Part shown: positions 36,101 to 43,758 of the stretch, in pieces | Position numbering within the stretch: position 1 is the stretch's first letter | Layout of the letters: every line of letters begins with the position of its first letter | From: Shewanella piezotolerans WP3 | GTDB taxonomy: Bacteria > Pseudomonadota > Gammaproteobacteria > Enterobacterales > Shewanellaceae | Length of the DNA stretch: 64,000 nucleotides | Direction: 5' to 3' | Assembly (NCBI RefSeq): GCF_000014885.1 | Contig: NC_011566.1 | Location: 3,577,501 to 3,641,500 of the forward strand | Translations under genes and position numbers: made by a program | The notes under the pieces: model-generated | What the model was told of the DNA's origin: nothing | Databases searched by the model: none | Seen by the model: only the letters and a program-made list of their open reading frames with translations

Positions 36101-39100
36101 GAAGGTGGCCGTAAAGGCCGCGTTGATATTACCGCTGGCACCAGAAATAACGACACTAGGTTGACTGCCATCATAGGTCACACTCAGTTGCGCTGCCGCA
36201 GTATTACCGTTATCCGCGACATCCTTTGCTACATCCGCGGCGACATCGACGGTCACACTACCTGCAGCCGATGGGGTGATCAGCGCGCTATAACTGGCGC
36301 CACTTCCGCTAAAGCTAGAGAGCGTTGCGTTACTGATTGAGATGTCAGCGCTATCGAACCCTGTAACAGCCTCACTGAAAGTAAAGCTAGCGGTAAAGGC
36401 TGCGTTAATATTGCCGCTGGCACCACTAATCGCGACACTAGGCTGACTGGCGTCATAGGTCACACTCAGTTGGGTTGCTGCTGTATTGCCGTTATCCGCG
36501 ACATCTTTTGCCACATCCGCGGCGACATCAACGGTTACACTTCCTGCTGCAGTAGGTGTGATCAGCGCACTATAACTGGCGCCACTTCCGCTAAAGCTCG
36601 AGAGCGTTGCGTTACTGATTGAGATGTCAGCGCTATCGAACCCTGTCACTGCCTCACTGAAAGTAAAGCTAGCGGTAAAGGCCGCGTTAATATTACCGCT
36701 GGCTCCACTAATCGCAACGCTTGGCTGACTTGCATCAAAGGTCACGCTCAGCTGCGTTGCTGCAGTATTGCCGTTATCCGCGACATCCTTTGCCACGTCC
36801 GCGGCGACATCGACGGTCACACTGCCCGCTGCAGTAGGTGTGATTAGCGCGCTATAACTGGCGCCAGAGCCAGTGAAATTTGAAACGCTGGCGTTGCTAA
36901 CTGAAATATCAGCGCTGGTAAACCCTGTCACAGACTCACTGAAAGTAAAGCTAGCCGTAAAGGCCGCGTTAATATTACCGCTAGCTCCACTAATCGCAAT
37001 GCTTGGCTGACTAGCATCAAAGGTCACGCTCAGCTGCGTTGCGACAGTATTGCCGTTATCGGCGACATCTTTTGCAACACCCGCAGCGACATTAACCGTG
37101 ACACTACCTGCAGACGTTGGGGTAATGAGAGCCGTATAGGTTGTACCTGAGCCAGTGAAGTTAGTGACCGTGGCGTTGCTAACTGAAATATCACCCATCA
37201 CAAAGCCTGTCACAACTTCACTAAAGCTGAAGGTTGCCGTAAAGGCTGCGTTAATATTACCGCTGGCACCTGAAATAGTGATGCTTGGCTGGCTAGCGTC
37301 GTAAGTCACACTCAGCTGCGTTGCTGCAGTATTGCCGTTATCGGCGACATCTTTTGCCACATCCGCGGCGACATCGACGGTCACACTACCTGCTGCTGTT
37401 GGGGTAATGAGAGCCGTATAAGTTGTACCTGAACCAGTGAAATTACTGACCGTGGCATTGCTCGCCGAAATATCACCCATCACAAAGCCTGTCACAACTT
37501 CACTAAAGCTGAAGGTTGCCGTAAAGGCCGCATTGATATTGCCGCTGGCTCCACTAATCGCAATGCTTGGCTGACTAGCATCAAAGGTCACGCTCAGCTG
37601 CGTTGCAGCGGTATTGCCGTTATCGGCGACATCTTTTGCAACACCTGCGGCGACATCGACAGTCACACTACCTGCAGCCGATGGTGTGATCAGCGCGCTA
37701 TAACTAGCGCCACTTCCACTGAAGTTCGAGAGCGTTGCGTTGCTGGCTGAAATATCGCCCATCACAAAGCCTGTCACAGCTTCACTAAAGCTGAAGGTTG
37801 CCGTAAAGGCCGCGTTGATATTGCCGCTGGCTCCACTAATCGCAACGCTTGGCTGACTTGCATCAAAGGTCACGCTCAGCTGGGTTGCTGCTGTATTGCC
37901 GTTATCCGCGACATCTTTTGCAACACCTGCGGCGACATCGACCGTCACGCTGCCCGCTGCTGCTGGGGTAATAGTTGCGCTATAGGTTGTACCTGAACCA
38001 GTGAAATTACTGACCGTGGCATTGCTCGCCGAAATATCAGTCATCACAAAGCCTGTCACAACTTCACTAAAGCTGAAGGTTGCCGTAAAGGCCGCGTTGA
38101 TATTGCCGCTGGCTCCACTAATTGCAATGCTTGGCTGACTGGCGTCATAGGCTACGCTCAGCTGCGTTGCTGCGGTATTGCCGTTATCGGCGACATCTTT
38201 TGCAACACCTGCGGCGACATCGACCGTCACGCTGCCCGCTGCTGCTGGGGTAATAGTTGCGCTATAGGTTGTACCTGAACCAGTGAAATTACTGACCGTG
38301 GCATTGCTCGCCGAAATATCAGTCATCACAAAGCCTGTCACAACTTCACTAAAGCTGAAGGTTGCCGTAAAGGCCGCGTTGATATTGCCGCTGGCTCCAC
38401 TAATCGCAATGCTTGGCTGACTTGCATCAAAGGTCACGCTCAGCTGCGTTGCAGCGGTATTGCCGTTATCGGCGACATCTTTTGCAACACCCGCAGCGAC
38501 ATTAACCGTGATACTACCTGCAGACGTTGGGGTAATGAGAGCCGTATAGGTTGTACCTGAGCCAGTGAAGTTAGTGACCGTGGCGTTGTTGGCTGAAATA
38601 TCGCCCATCACAAAGCCTGTCACCGCTTCACTAAAGCTGAAGGTTGCCGTAAAGGCCGCGTTGATATTACCGCTAGCACCGCTAATCGCAATGCTTGGCT
38701 GACTGGCGTCATAGGTCACGCTCAGCTGCGTTGCTGCTGTATTGCCGTTATCGGCGACATCTTTTGCCACATTCGCGGCGACATCGACCGTCACGCTGCC
38801 CGCTGCTGCTGGGGTAATAGTTGCGCTATAGGTTGTACCTGAACCAGTGAAATTACTCACCGTGGCATTGCTCGCCGAAATATCAGTCATCACAAAGCCT
38901 GTCACAACTTCACTAAAGCTGAAGGTTGCCATAAAGGCCGCGTTAATATTGCCGCTGGCACCACTAATCGCAATGCTTGGCTGACTGGCATCATAGCTCA
39001 CGCTCAGCTGCGCTGCAGCAGTATTGCCGTTATCGGCGACATCTTTTGCAACACCCGCAGCGACATTAACCGTGACACTACCTGCAGACGTTGGGGTAAT

Positions 39101-41707
39101 GAGAGCCGTATAAGTTGTACCTGAACCAGTGAAATTACTGACCGTGGCGTTGCTCGCCGAAATATCAGTCATCACAAAGCCTGTCACAACTTCACTAAAG
39201 CTGAAAGTAGCCGTAAAGGCCGCGTTAATATTACCGCTGGCACCTGAAATAGTGATGCTTGGCTGACTGGCGTCATAGGTCACGTTCAGTTGGGTTGCAG
39301 CGGTATTGCCGTTATCCGCGACATCCTTTGCCACATCCGCGGCGACATCGACGGTCACACTACCTGCTGCTGTTGGGGTAATGAGAGCCGTATAAGTTGT
39401 ACCTGAACCAGTGAAATTACTGACCGTGGCATTGCTCGCCGAAATATCACCCATCACAAAGCCTGTCACAACTTCACTAAAGCTGAAGGTTGCCGTAAAG
39501 GCCGCATTGATATTGCCACTGGCTCCACTAATCGCAATGCTTGGCTGACTGGCGTCATAGCTCACGCTCAGCTGCGTTGCAGCAGTATTGCCGTTATCGG
39601 CGACATCTTTTGCAACACCAGCGGCGACATCGACTGTTACACTGCCAGCTACTGTTGGGGTAATGAGTGCCGTATAAGTTGTACCTGAGCCTGCGAAGTT
39701 AGTGACCGTGGCGTTGCTCGCCGAGATATCACTCATCACAAAGCCTGTCACGGCTTCACTAAAGCTGAAGGTCGCCGTAAAGGCCGCATTGATATTACCA
39801 CTAGCGCCTGAGATCGTGACATCAGGCGCACCATTATCCATTACCATAATGCTAAACGCCTTTTGGTAATTGGTCGCACCATCACTGACTTGCAAACAGA
39901 CTTTGTAACTACCTGCCGCTATTACCGATTGGGTTTCAAAAGCGGTACCCGTGACTTGAAATAGGTTGTTACTAGCATCGTTACCAGCGCCGCAACTACC
40001 ATTAATAGATACACCGTCAGCAACCAAGCTAAACGTAAAGCTATTACTATCGATATCTACCGCACTGAGCGCGCCAACCTGAATTCCTGTACCTGTCGCA
40101 CTTTGATTAATGCTAGTTGCACTTAGGCCAATATCGGACGGCGCATCATTTTGAGCAGAGATATCAATGTTGATCGAACCAAAAGCAATATCCCCACCGC
40201 CACCATCGCCAGTATTTCCGCCATCATTTCCAACTAACGTTAATACCCCTGCACCATCACCGTTGGCATTAGCCGTGCCTAGAAATTTAATATTTGTGGC
40301 TGTATCTAAATAGCTATTTATACTTGCAGGAGTACCAAAGATAGAAACCGTTGTACTTCCAGAACCTGTAATATTGAGACTATAGCCTGCACCATCAGCT
40401 GCAGTTAATGCTCCTCCTGTCACACTTAACTTTAATGTCGTATTAACGGCATCCGCATCACTAATACTGACTGCGCTTAGATCTAAATTACTAATCATAT
40501 CTTCAGTTACAGATAGTTCTGTGGGTAATACTCCATTTTGCAGCGGATCGTCATTCTGTGCAGTAACAGAAACTGTGCGAGTATCATTTACTGAGGCGGA
40601 ATTAGAGTCCGTCGCGGTGAAAGTGATAGTGCGATTACTGGTGCCAGGGTTATCTGAGGTATTTCGATAACGCAAAGACTGCAATACTTCCTGCACATTG
40701 GCATTGGTGGCATCACTATTGAAAGTAATGGTTAAGAGTGTGTTATTTGTTACTACAGCGCCAGATACGCTTACATCAGCAATATCTGTACCGTTAGCAA
40801 GAATATTGGTACCAGAAACAGTGATGGCTATACCGTCAACATCTAAATCACTTAGGCTGATTTCGTCAGCAGCTTCTGCGTTTGCCGTTATTTGAACCTG
40901 TAACGAGCCACCATCCCAGTCGGCATCACCGTCGGCATCAGACAGCGTAGCAGCGACATCTATCTGAGTGGCAGCCGCATTCTCAGTGTAACTTGCTGTT
41001 GAGTTATCAACTGAAATAGTCGGAGCGGTGTTAGCAGCTGGGCCATCATTTATCACAAAATTATGAAATTGATGTCCATAAAAGCCAGGGTAAGTTGGAG
41101 CGAGTGTCGCTTTATGGCGGATCCTGACCTCATCAACGTTATCAAAGTCACTTGGAAGAGTAACCGTCGTTATACCTGCAGCGCTTGGATCGTCATCAAT
41201 TGTAGAAGGGTTGATAGCAAATTCAACTCTGGCAACGATGGCATCGTCTCTTAGCCCCAAAACTTCTAGTCGATTATTCTCATCCCTTAAGACTGCGACT
41301 GAAAAACTCGTAAAATCGAATTCCTGACCAGCCTGCTGTCTAAATACCAACCAAATCGCATCAGGGTTTCCGCGCGGCGCATCACTTGAATAGACTGATA
41401 AACCAAGAATTCCAGCAATGGGCTCATGTTCACTAGCTCCATAAAAACCAGCAATATTCCCACCGCCACAATCCATTAACGCAGCAAACGAGACACTGTC
41501 AGCATCTTCGGTACATTTAAAATCAAAGCTACCATGGTTGGCACTACTCAGACTAAACGATTTGACTGGACCAACGTCTACAGGGTCAGTATCTAAGATG
41601 GTACTCGTGGCAGCATTAGCTGAAAGACTAAAAAATGATAATAACAGTAGCACTGAACCAACTAACTGCTTAACTAAAGATAAAACGGGCAGGAGTAGTT
41701 TACTCAT
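33146..41707 (-). CDS. Giant Ig-repeat surface protein with TSP3 repeats and a C-terminal beta-barrel
   Basis: 2853 residues. Order: signal peptide (to SLSANA, about 32); a unique N-terminal domain (33-225); cadherin/VCBS-like repeats (about 228-620); fourteen 94-residue Ig-like (Big_12-type) repeats that are almost identical (about 625-1940); two diverged repeats; a linker; thrombospondin-3 calcium repeats (DSDGDGIPN, DTDGDGIAD, DSDNDGIS, about 2310-2640); IIGGGAMHF plus a hydrophobic stretch and basic cluster (2649-2674), resembling a GlyGly-CTERM tail; then an internal signal-peptide-like stretch ending PAHA (2696) and a 157-residue barrel ending QFTSRFGR. The repeats suggest an adhesin or biofilm protein. 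No secretion genes adjoin it. GGAAGTG lies upstream of the ATG. Confidence 0.85.
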   Translation of the reverse strand: MSKLLLPVLSLVKQLVGSVLLLLSFFSLSANAATSTILDTDPVDVGPVKSFSLSSANHGSFDFKCTEDADSVSFAALMDCGGGNIAGFYGASEHEPIAGILGLSVYSSDAPRGNPDAIWLVFRQQAGQEFDFTSFSVAVLRDENNRLEVLGLRDDAIVARVEFAINPSTIDDDPSAAGITTVTLPSDFDNVDEVRIRHKATLAPTYPGFYGHQFHNFVINDGPAANTAPTISVDNSTASYTENAAATQIDVAATLSDADGDADWDGGSLQVQITANAEAADEISLSDLDVDGIAITVSGTNILANGTDIADVSVSGAVVTNNTLLTITFNSDATNANVQEVLQSLRYRNTSDNPGTSNRTITFTATDSNSASVNDTRTVSVTAQNDDPLQNGVLPTELSVTEDMISNLDLSAVSISDADAVNTTLKLSVTGGALTAADGAGYSLNITGSGSTTVSIFGTPASINSYLDTATNIKFLGTANANGDGAGVLTLVGNDGGNTGDGGGGDIAFGSINIDISAQNDAPSDIGLSATSINQSATGTGIQVGALSAVDIDSNSFTFSLVADGVSINGSCGAGNDASNNLFQVTGTAFETQSVIAAGSYKVCLQVSDGATNYQKAFSIMVMDNGAPDVTISGASGNINAAFTATFSFSEAVTGFVMSDISASNATVTNFAGSGTTYTALITPTVAGSVTVDVAAGVAKDVADNGNTAATQLSVSYDASQPSIAISGASGNINAAFTATFSFSEVVTGFVMGDISASNATVSNFTGSGTTYTALITPTAAGSVTVDVAADVAKDVADNGNTAATQLNVTYDASQPSITISGASGNINAAFTATFSFSEVVTGFVMTDISASNATVSNFTGSGTTYTALITPTSAGSVTVNVAAGVAKDVADNGNTAAAQLSVSYDASQPSIAISGASGNINAAFMATFSFSEVVTGFVMTDISASNATVSNFTGSGTTYSATITPAAAGSVTVDVAANVAKDVADNGNTAATQLSVTYDASQPSIAISGASGNINAAFTATFSFSEAVTGFVMGDISANNATVTNFTGSGTTYTALITPTSAGSITVNVAAGVAKDVADNGNTAATQLSVTFDASQPSIAISGASGNINAAFTATFSFSEVVTGFVMTDISASNATVSNFTGSGTTYSATITPAAAGSVTVDVAAGVAKDVADNGNTAATQLSVAYDASQPSIAISGASGNINAAFTATFSFSEVVTGFVMTDISASNATVSNFTGSGTTYSATITPAAAGSVTVDVAAGVAKDVADNGNTAATQLSVTFDASQPSVAISGASGNINAAFTATFSFSEAVTGFVMGDISASNATLSNFSGSGASYSALITPSAAGSVTVDVAAGVAKDVADNGNTAATQLSVTFDASQPSIAISGASGNINAAFTATFSFSEVVTGFVMGDISASNATVSNFTGSGTTYTALITPTAAGSVTVDVAADVAKDVADNGNTAATQLSVTYDASQPSITISGASGNINAAFTATFSFSEVVTGFVMGDISVSNATVTNFTGSGTTYTALITPTSAGSVTVNVAAGVAKDVADNGNTVATQLSVTFDASQPSIAISGASGNINAAFTASFTFSESVTGFTSADISVSNASVSNFTGSGASYSALITPTAAGSVTVDVAADVAKDVADNGNTAATQLSVTFDASQPSVAISGASGNINAAFTASFTFSEAVTGFDSADISISNATLSSFSGSGASYSALITPTAAGSVTVDVAADVAKDVADNGNTAATQLSVTYDASQPSVAISGASGNINAAFTASFTFSEAVTGFDSADISISNATLSSFSGSGASYSALITPSAAGSVTVDVAADVAKDVADNGNTAAAQLSVTYDGSQPSVVISGASGNINAAFTATFTFSESVTGFDSADISVSNASVTNFAGSGTTYTALISPTAAGSLTVDVAADVAVDSADNGNTAADAFSVIYDDTPPTVIINGATGDINSAFTANLIFSEEVEGFDLTGVELTNATLSQWSGEGLGYSVLVTPIEQGEVSLLVKENAAADKSGRLSLSSELFKVNFDSVKPEVTLSLLAMEEREEFAIDMLFTEPVIGLTLEDFQIENGIALSLVGEKDKYVLKGSVTSVGQDVLVQVPADVVEDSAENGNLESTNCAYPTNSPGSVRIDGFKVVEQTITAVIDDVDGITEPAASYQWFSHLNEQSSSIGGEDDFYVLTSEEAGKAISVIATYLDDAGRTETVSSELTAMVMTIPEHALALISDFADLDGDAAQLLAQVYLDAGVSNASLEQLDSILTLLNNAVANYHAADIDEVAEIEALIALILQGQDSDGDGIPNLVERDIDTDGDGIADANDTDSDNDGISDAAEFSVSVLLAAEASNSNSKPNAQSSASPALANAALTNVGVIDGDEDGIIDFFDADVDGDNQIDDGRADINFDGVDDNLASLTAVIDLLSEFDLDQDLSANHLDLDSDNDGVADVIEAGLEDADSNGFNDDPSSMINTVEALIDTNSDTKPDFLQLKSNGEVFDLINFGLPLEMDADQDGRLDDTIDMDHDGLIDIVDGAVGAFGSLPDLDGDGYANHADDDDDGDGIPDVDENPQQAFYTGFDADADGIDDGVDHEVNGVIYGSDSDGNGVRDDREMLDTDNDGIADHLDVDSDNDGTNDGEDISNNNGPDGKTIIGGGAMHFVALIVLLMIAMVRQIRVRAVSIIPVFMLATLACVVPAHAQYSIGGGLGAVNLEPTLYIDIDKDNDYDLSYNLELGYGFDDSWWLKLRGVELGQVDLSQNGSLNAEIDYRGVALFGQYQTAIFSDSGLEVYGLAGVSWLETKTSGPLNIDDNSDQQFAAGAGLYYGFNQDNGLAFEWVSYAEDVWVVGLQFTSRFGR
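35885..39835 (-). repeat. Tandem 282-bp repeats (14 copies) inside the giant gene
   Basis: Fourteen consecutive 282-bp units each encode a 94-residue Ig-like domain built on ISGASGNINAAF...DVADNGNTAATQL. Neighbouring units differ at only a few codons and share blocks of identical DNA in a mosaic pattern, indicating recent unequal crossing-over or gene conversion. Two further units at the C-terminal side are diverged. Confidence 0.95.
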
Positions 41708-41754
41708 AACGGACGCACTTCCATGTGTTAACGATTGATATCAAAACTTTCACT

Positions 41755-41800
41755 TCAAGCGATTAACTTGAAGCGATTAACTCGAAGCTACTAACTTCAA
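41755..41800. repeat. Short degenerate tandem repeat upstream of the giant gene
   Basis: Three to four copies of a 14-bp unit near GAAGCGATTAACTT lie between the giant gene and the collar-protein gene. Their role is unknown; they could carry regulator sites. Confidence 0.6.
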
Positions 41801-41850
41801 ATAGGCCACATTAAAGACTTCGACTTCAATACTTCCCAATTTTTCCTATT

Positions 41851-41887
41851 CGCAGTAAAGCACTCCATGGGATCTTGCTTTACTGCG
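41851..41887 (-). terminator. Hairpin after the collar-protein gene
   Basis: CGCAGTAAAGCA (41851-41862) and TGCTTTACTGCG (41876-41887) form a perfect 12-bp stem. Only a weak T run follows on the minus strand. Confidence 0.6.
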
Positions 41888-41911
41888 CGGCTAGCAAAAA
41901 TACAAATAAAC

Positions 41912-42559
41912 CTAGCTTCTGGTCGGATAGATCCCATCTAACGCCATAATATAGTTAAGCGTTAAGTAGGGTTGCTCTACACTTATAAATGCACCAGTAC
42001 CTGTATTGCCAATGCTGTTGGCAGACATTGGCGTCAAGCTACTCGCTGCAGTGTACATTTCAGTTGTCACTGAACCGCTGGCAGTCTTGGAGTCAGAGGT
42101 CTGTCCATTTTGTAATGGGCTAGCTCCTGGGCCAGAACCTATCTGCCCACTAACAGGGATACCTGCTGGGATAGACACTGTAACCTTAGAACTACCGCTG
42201 CCTGTTGCAAGCACCGCATTAGTCGGATCGCTGGTAGTACCCTCTTTTGAGCTAGCATTAAGAGGGTGATTGTGGGGAGGAAGTTGAGCTGACTGCAAGG
42301 TAATGTTTTGGCGTCCACCTAACTGACCAATAACCCTATTAGCTTGCCCTGGGGGCTGACCTTGTCCGGTTACTGTTCGGCCACGCAGATCGGCTATGCC
42401 AAAGGTGACTCGACCATCGCCACCATAATTACTCCCAATGAGAGAGAACAAAGAAGCATTCTGGCTGATCTCCATCAACTGCCCTTTACAAATAGCCCAA
42501 TTTCTAGGCGCAAAAGAAAATCCAACTGCTCTTATCTCTCCAATAAACGGATCAGCCAT
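41912..42559 (-). CDS. Tail-collar-domain protein (microcystin-dependent protein MdpB family)
   Basis: A 215-residue protein with the phage tail collar domain at the N terminus: PFIGEIRAVGFSFAPRNWAICKGQ, then LFSLIGSNYGGDGRVTFGIADLRGR, GQLGGRQNITLQSAQLPPHNH, a Gly/Ser/Thr-rich middle, and ISVEQPYLTLNYIMALDGIYP at the end. This is the standard layout of MdpB proteins, found singly or in small clusters in many free-living bacteria. AAGGA lies before the ATG. It is last in a co-oriented set with DUF6916-like, GNAT and methyltransferase-dioxygenase genes. No other phage genes are nearby. Confidence 0.9.
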   Translation of the reverse strand: MADPFIGEIRAVGFSFAPRNWAICKGQLMEISQNASLFSLIGSNYGGDGRVTFGIADLRGRTVTGQGQPPGQANRVIGQLGGRQNITLQSAQLPPHNHPLNASSKEGTTSDPTNAVLATGSGSSKVTVSIPAGIPVSGQIGSGPGASPLQNGQTSDSKTASGSVTTEMYTAASSLTPMSANSIGNTGTGAFISVEQPYLTLNYIMALDGIYPTRS

Positions 42560-42626
42560 AATATATATCCTTATAAAACTGTTAATGTTTTGGTTGTTAC
42601 TGCGAGTAAAATTTAACCTTGTAGCC

Positions 42627-42908
42627 TTATGCTTTTAGTGAGCTAACTAAAATTTCAAACTCTGTTGACGAGTTAAGTGAAAGGCAGAGATAACTTTTTT
42701 CAATTTTTGGGTGTTCGACATAGTAGCCACCATCTTCTAACAAACCACCCGCTACAAACTCAAAAATTGCGCTAAATGATGTGGTCGACTCACGTTTAGA
42801 TTCCGTTATATGGGTGAGTGATACGGGCAATTGATTCCCCAATTGATCTTTAATCACAAACTGTTCACCAACTAATGACTTAATATTCTCGAAAGTAAAC
42901 GGCTTCAT
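42627..42908 (-). CDS. DUF6916-like small protein
   Basis: A 93-residue protein. The pattern FENIKSLVGEQFVIK...LPVSLTHITE...TTSFSAIFEF...LEDGGYYVEHPKIEKSYLCLSL agrees with the small DUF6916 proteins that accompany MdpB-type collar proteins. No signal or membrane segment. It sits 67 bases upstream of the collar gene and 33 bases downstream of the GNAT gene in one direction. Function unknown; possibly a chaperone or a second structural component. Confidence 0.75.
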   Translation of the reverse strand: MKPFTFENIKSLVGEQFVIKDQLGNQLPVSLTHITESKRESTTSFSAIFEFVAGGLLEDGGYYVEHPKIEKSYLCLSLNSSTEFEILVSSLKA

Positions 42909-42941
42909 TCCCCAACTCCTATTTGATTTATTGTTAGATTG

Positions 42942-43436
42942 CTAGTTTGTTGGATACCAAACCATTAATTGACAGGGCGACTTTATCGACTCGACTGTAA
43001 AGCCTAGATTTTGATACATAGAGATTGCTGCCGTATTACTTAAATCAACCACTAATGTCATCGGAACACTCACTTTTGCAGCAGCTTGCTGTAGCGCATT
43101 GATAACGGACTTACCATAGCCCTTTCCTTGGGCTTGCGGGATAAACATGAGATCAACTAAATGAGCCACATTCGCACTAAAATCAACCACAGCTCTGCCA
43201 ATCCGCTCACTATGAAGCAGCACAATAAAGGTCATTGCATTGGGGTATTGATGGCCATAACCGGAGGTTTGCCAACATAGTTGTTGCTCAACCAGCGATT
43301 CGACAAAATCGGTGTCAGAACTTGCATTGAGGAGAAAAGAGCGAGTGCTGCGAAATAGTGCTTCAATAAACGGCGCATCAGTTGAGCGCGAAGGAACTAA
43401 CGCTAAACCGTTATTAAAATGTAATTTTTCCATCAT
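42942..43436 (-). CDS. GNAT-family N-acetyltransferase
   Basis: A 164-residue GCN5-related acetyltransferase. Motif A is LVDLMFIPQAQGKGYGKSVINAL, with the acetyl-CoA pyrophosphate loop QGKGYGK, and motif B is LSNTAAISMYQNLGF. Substrate unknown. Two consecutive ATG codons (43436 and 43433) follow GGAA; the second has better spacing. Tight linkage to the collar and DUF6916-like genes suggests it modifies one of them or shares their task. Confidence 0.88.
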   Translation of the reverse strand: MMEKLHFNNGLALVPSRSTDAPFIEALFRSTRSFLLNASSDTDFVESLVEQQLCWQTSGYGHQYPNAMTFIVLLHSERIGRAVVDFSANVAHLVDLMFIPQAQGKGYGKSVINALQQAAAKVSVPMTLVVDLSNTAAISMYQNLGFTVESIKSPCQLMVWYPTN

Positions 43437-43758
43437 TAATTCCGTTTAATGAACCAAATCTAAAATTAGCGATATACGCTTCTAGCTCATGGGCACAGTG
43501 AACATTACGCATACTCCACTCGCTATTATAGATACCTACTTGATTGTTTTAACATAGTTTTTATCAATGTTAAGCAAAAAAAAGGTAATACTTTAGTCTT
43601 GATAACTAGCCATCAGTTCAGCTTTATTACTTCTGGACGACTGAGTTATTACAGGCTACCAAGCCAATACAGCGTACAAGCACAACTGACGCCCCACCAA
43701 AGACAAAATCAACCTAAAGTATGACCATGCATTTGACCATCTACGACATTAAGGGTAT

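Noticed and set aside
35885..39835. CRISPR array or noncoding satellite
   Set aside because: The 282-bp repeats are in frame and encode Ig-like domains; unit length and lack of spacers exclude CRISPR.
41912..43436. Prophage remnant
   Set aside because: Only a tail-collar-domain protein is phage-like; MdpB proteins occur outside phages, and no capsid, integrase or lysis gene is present.
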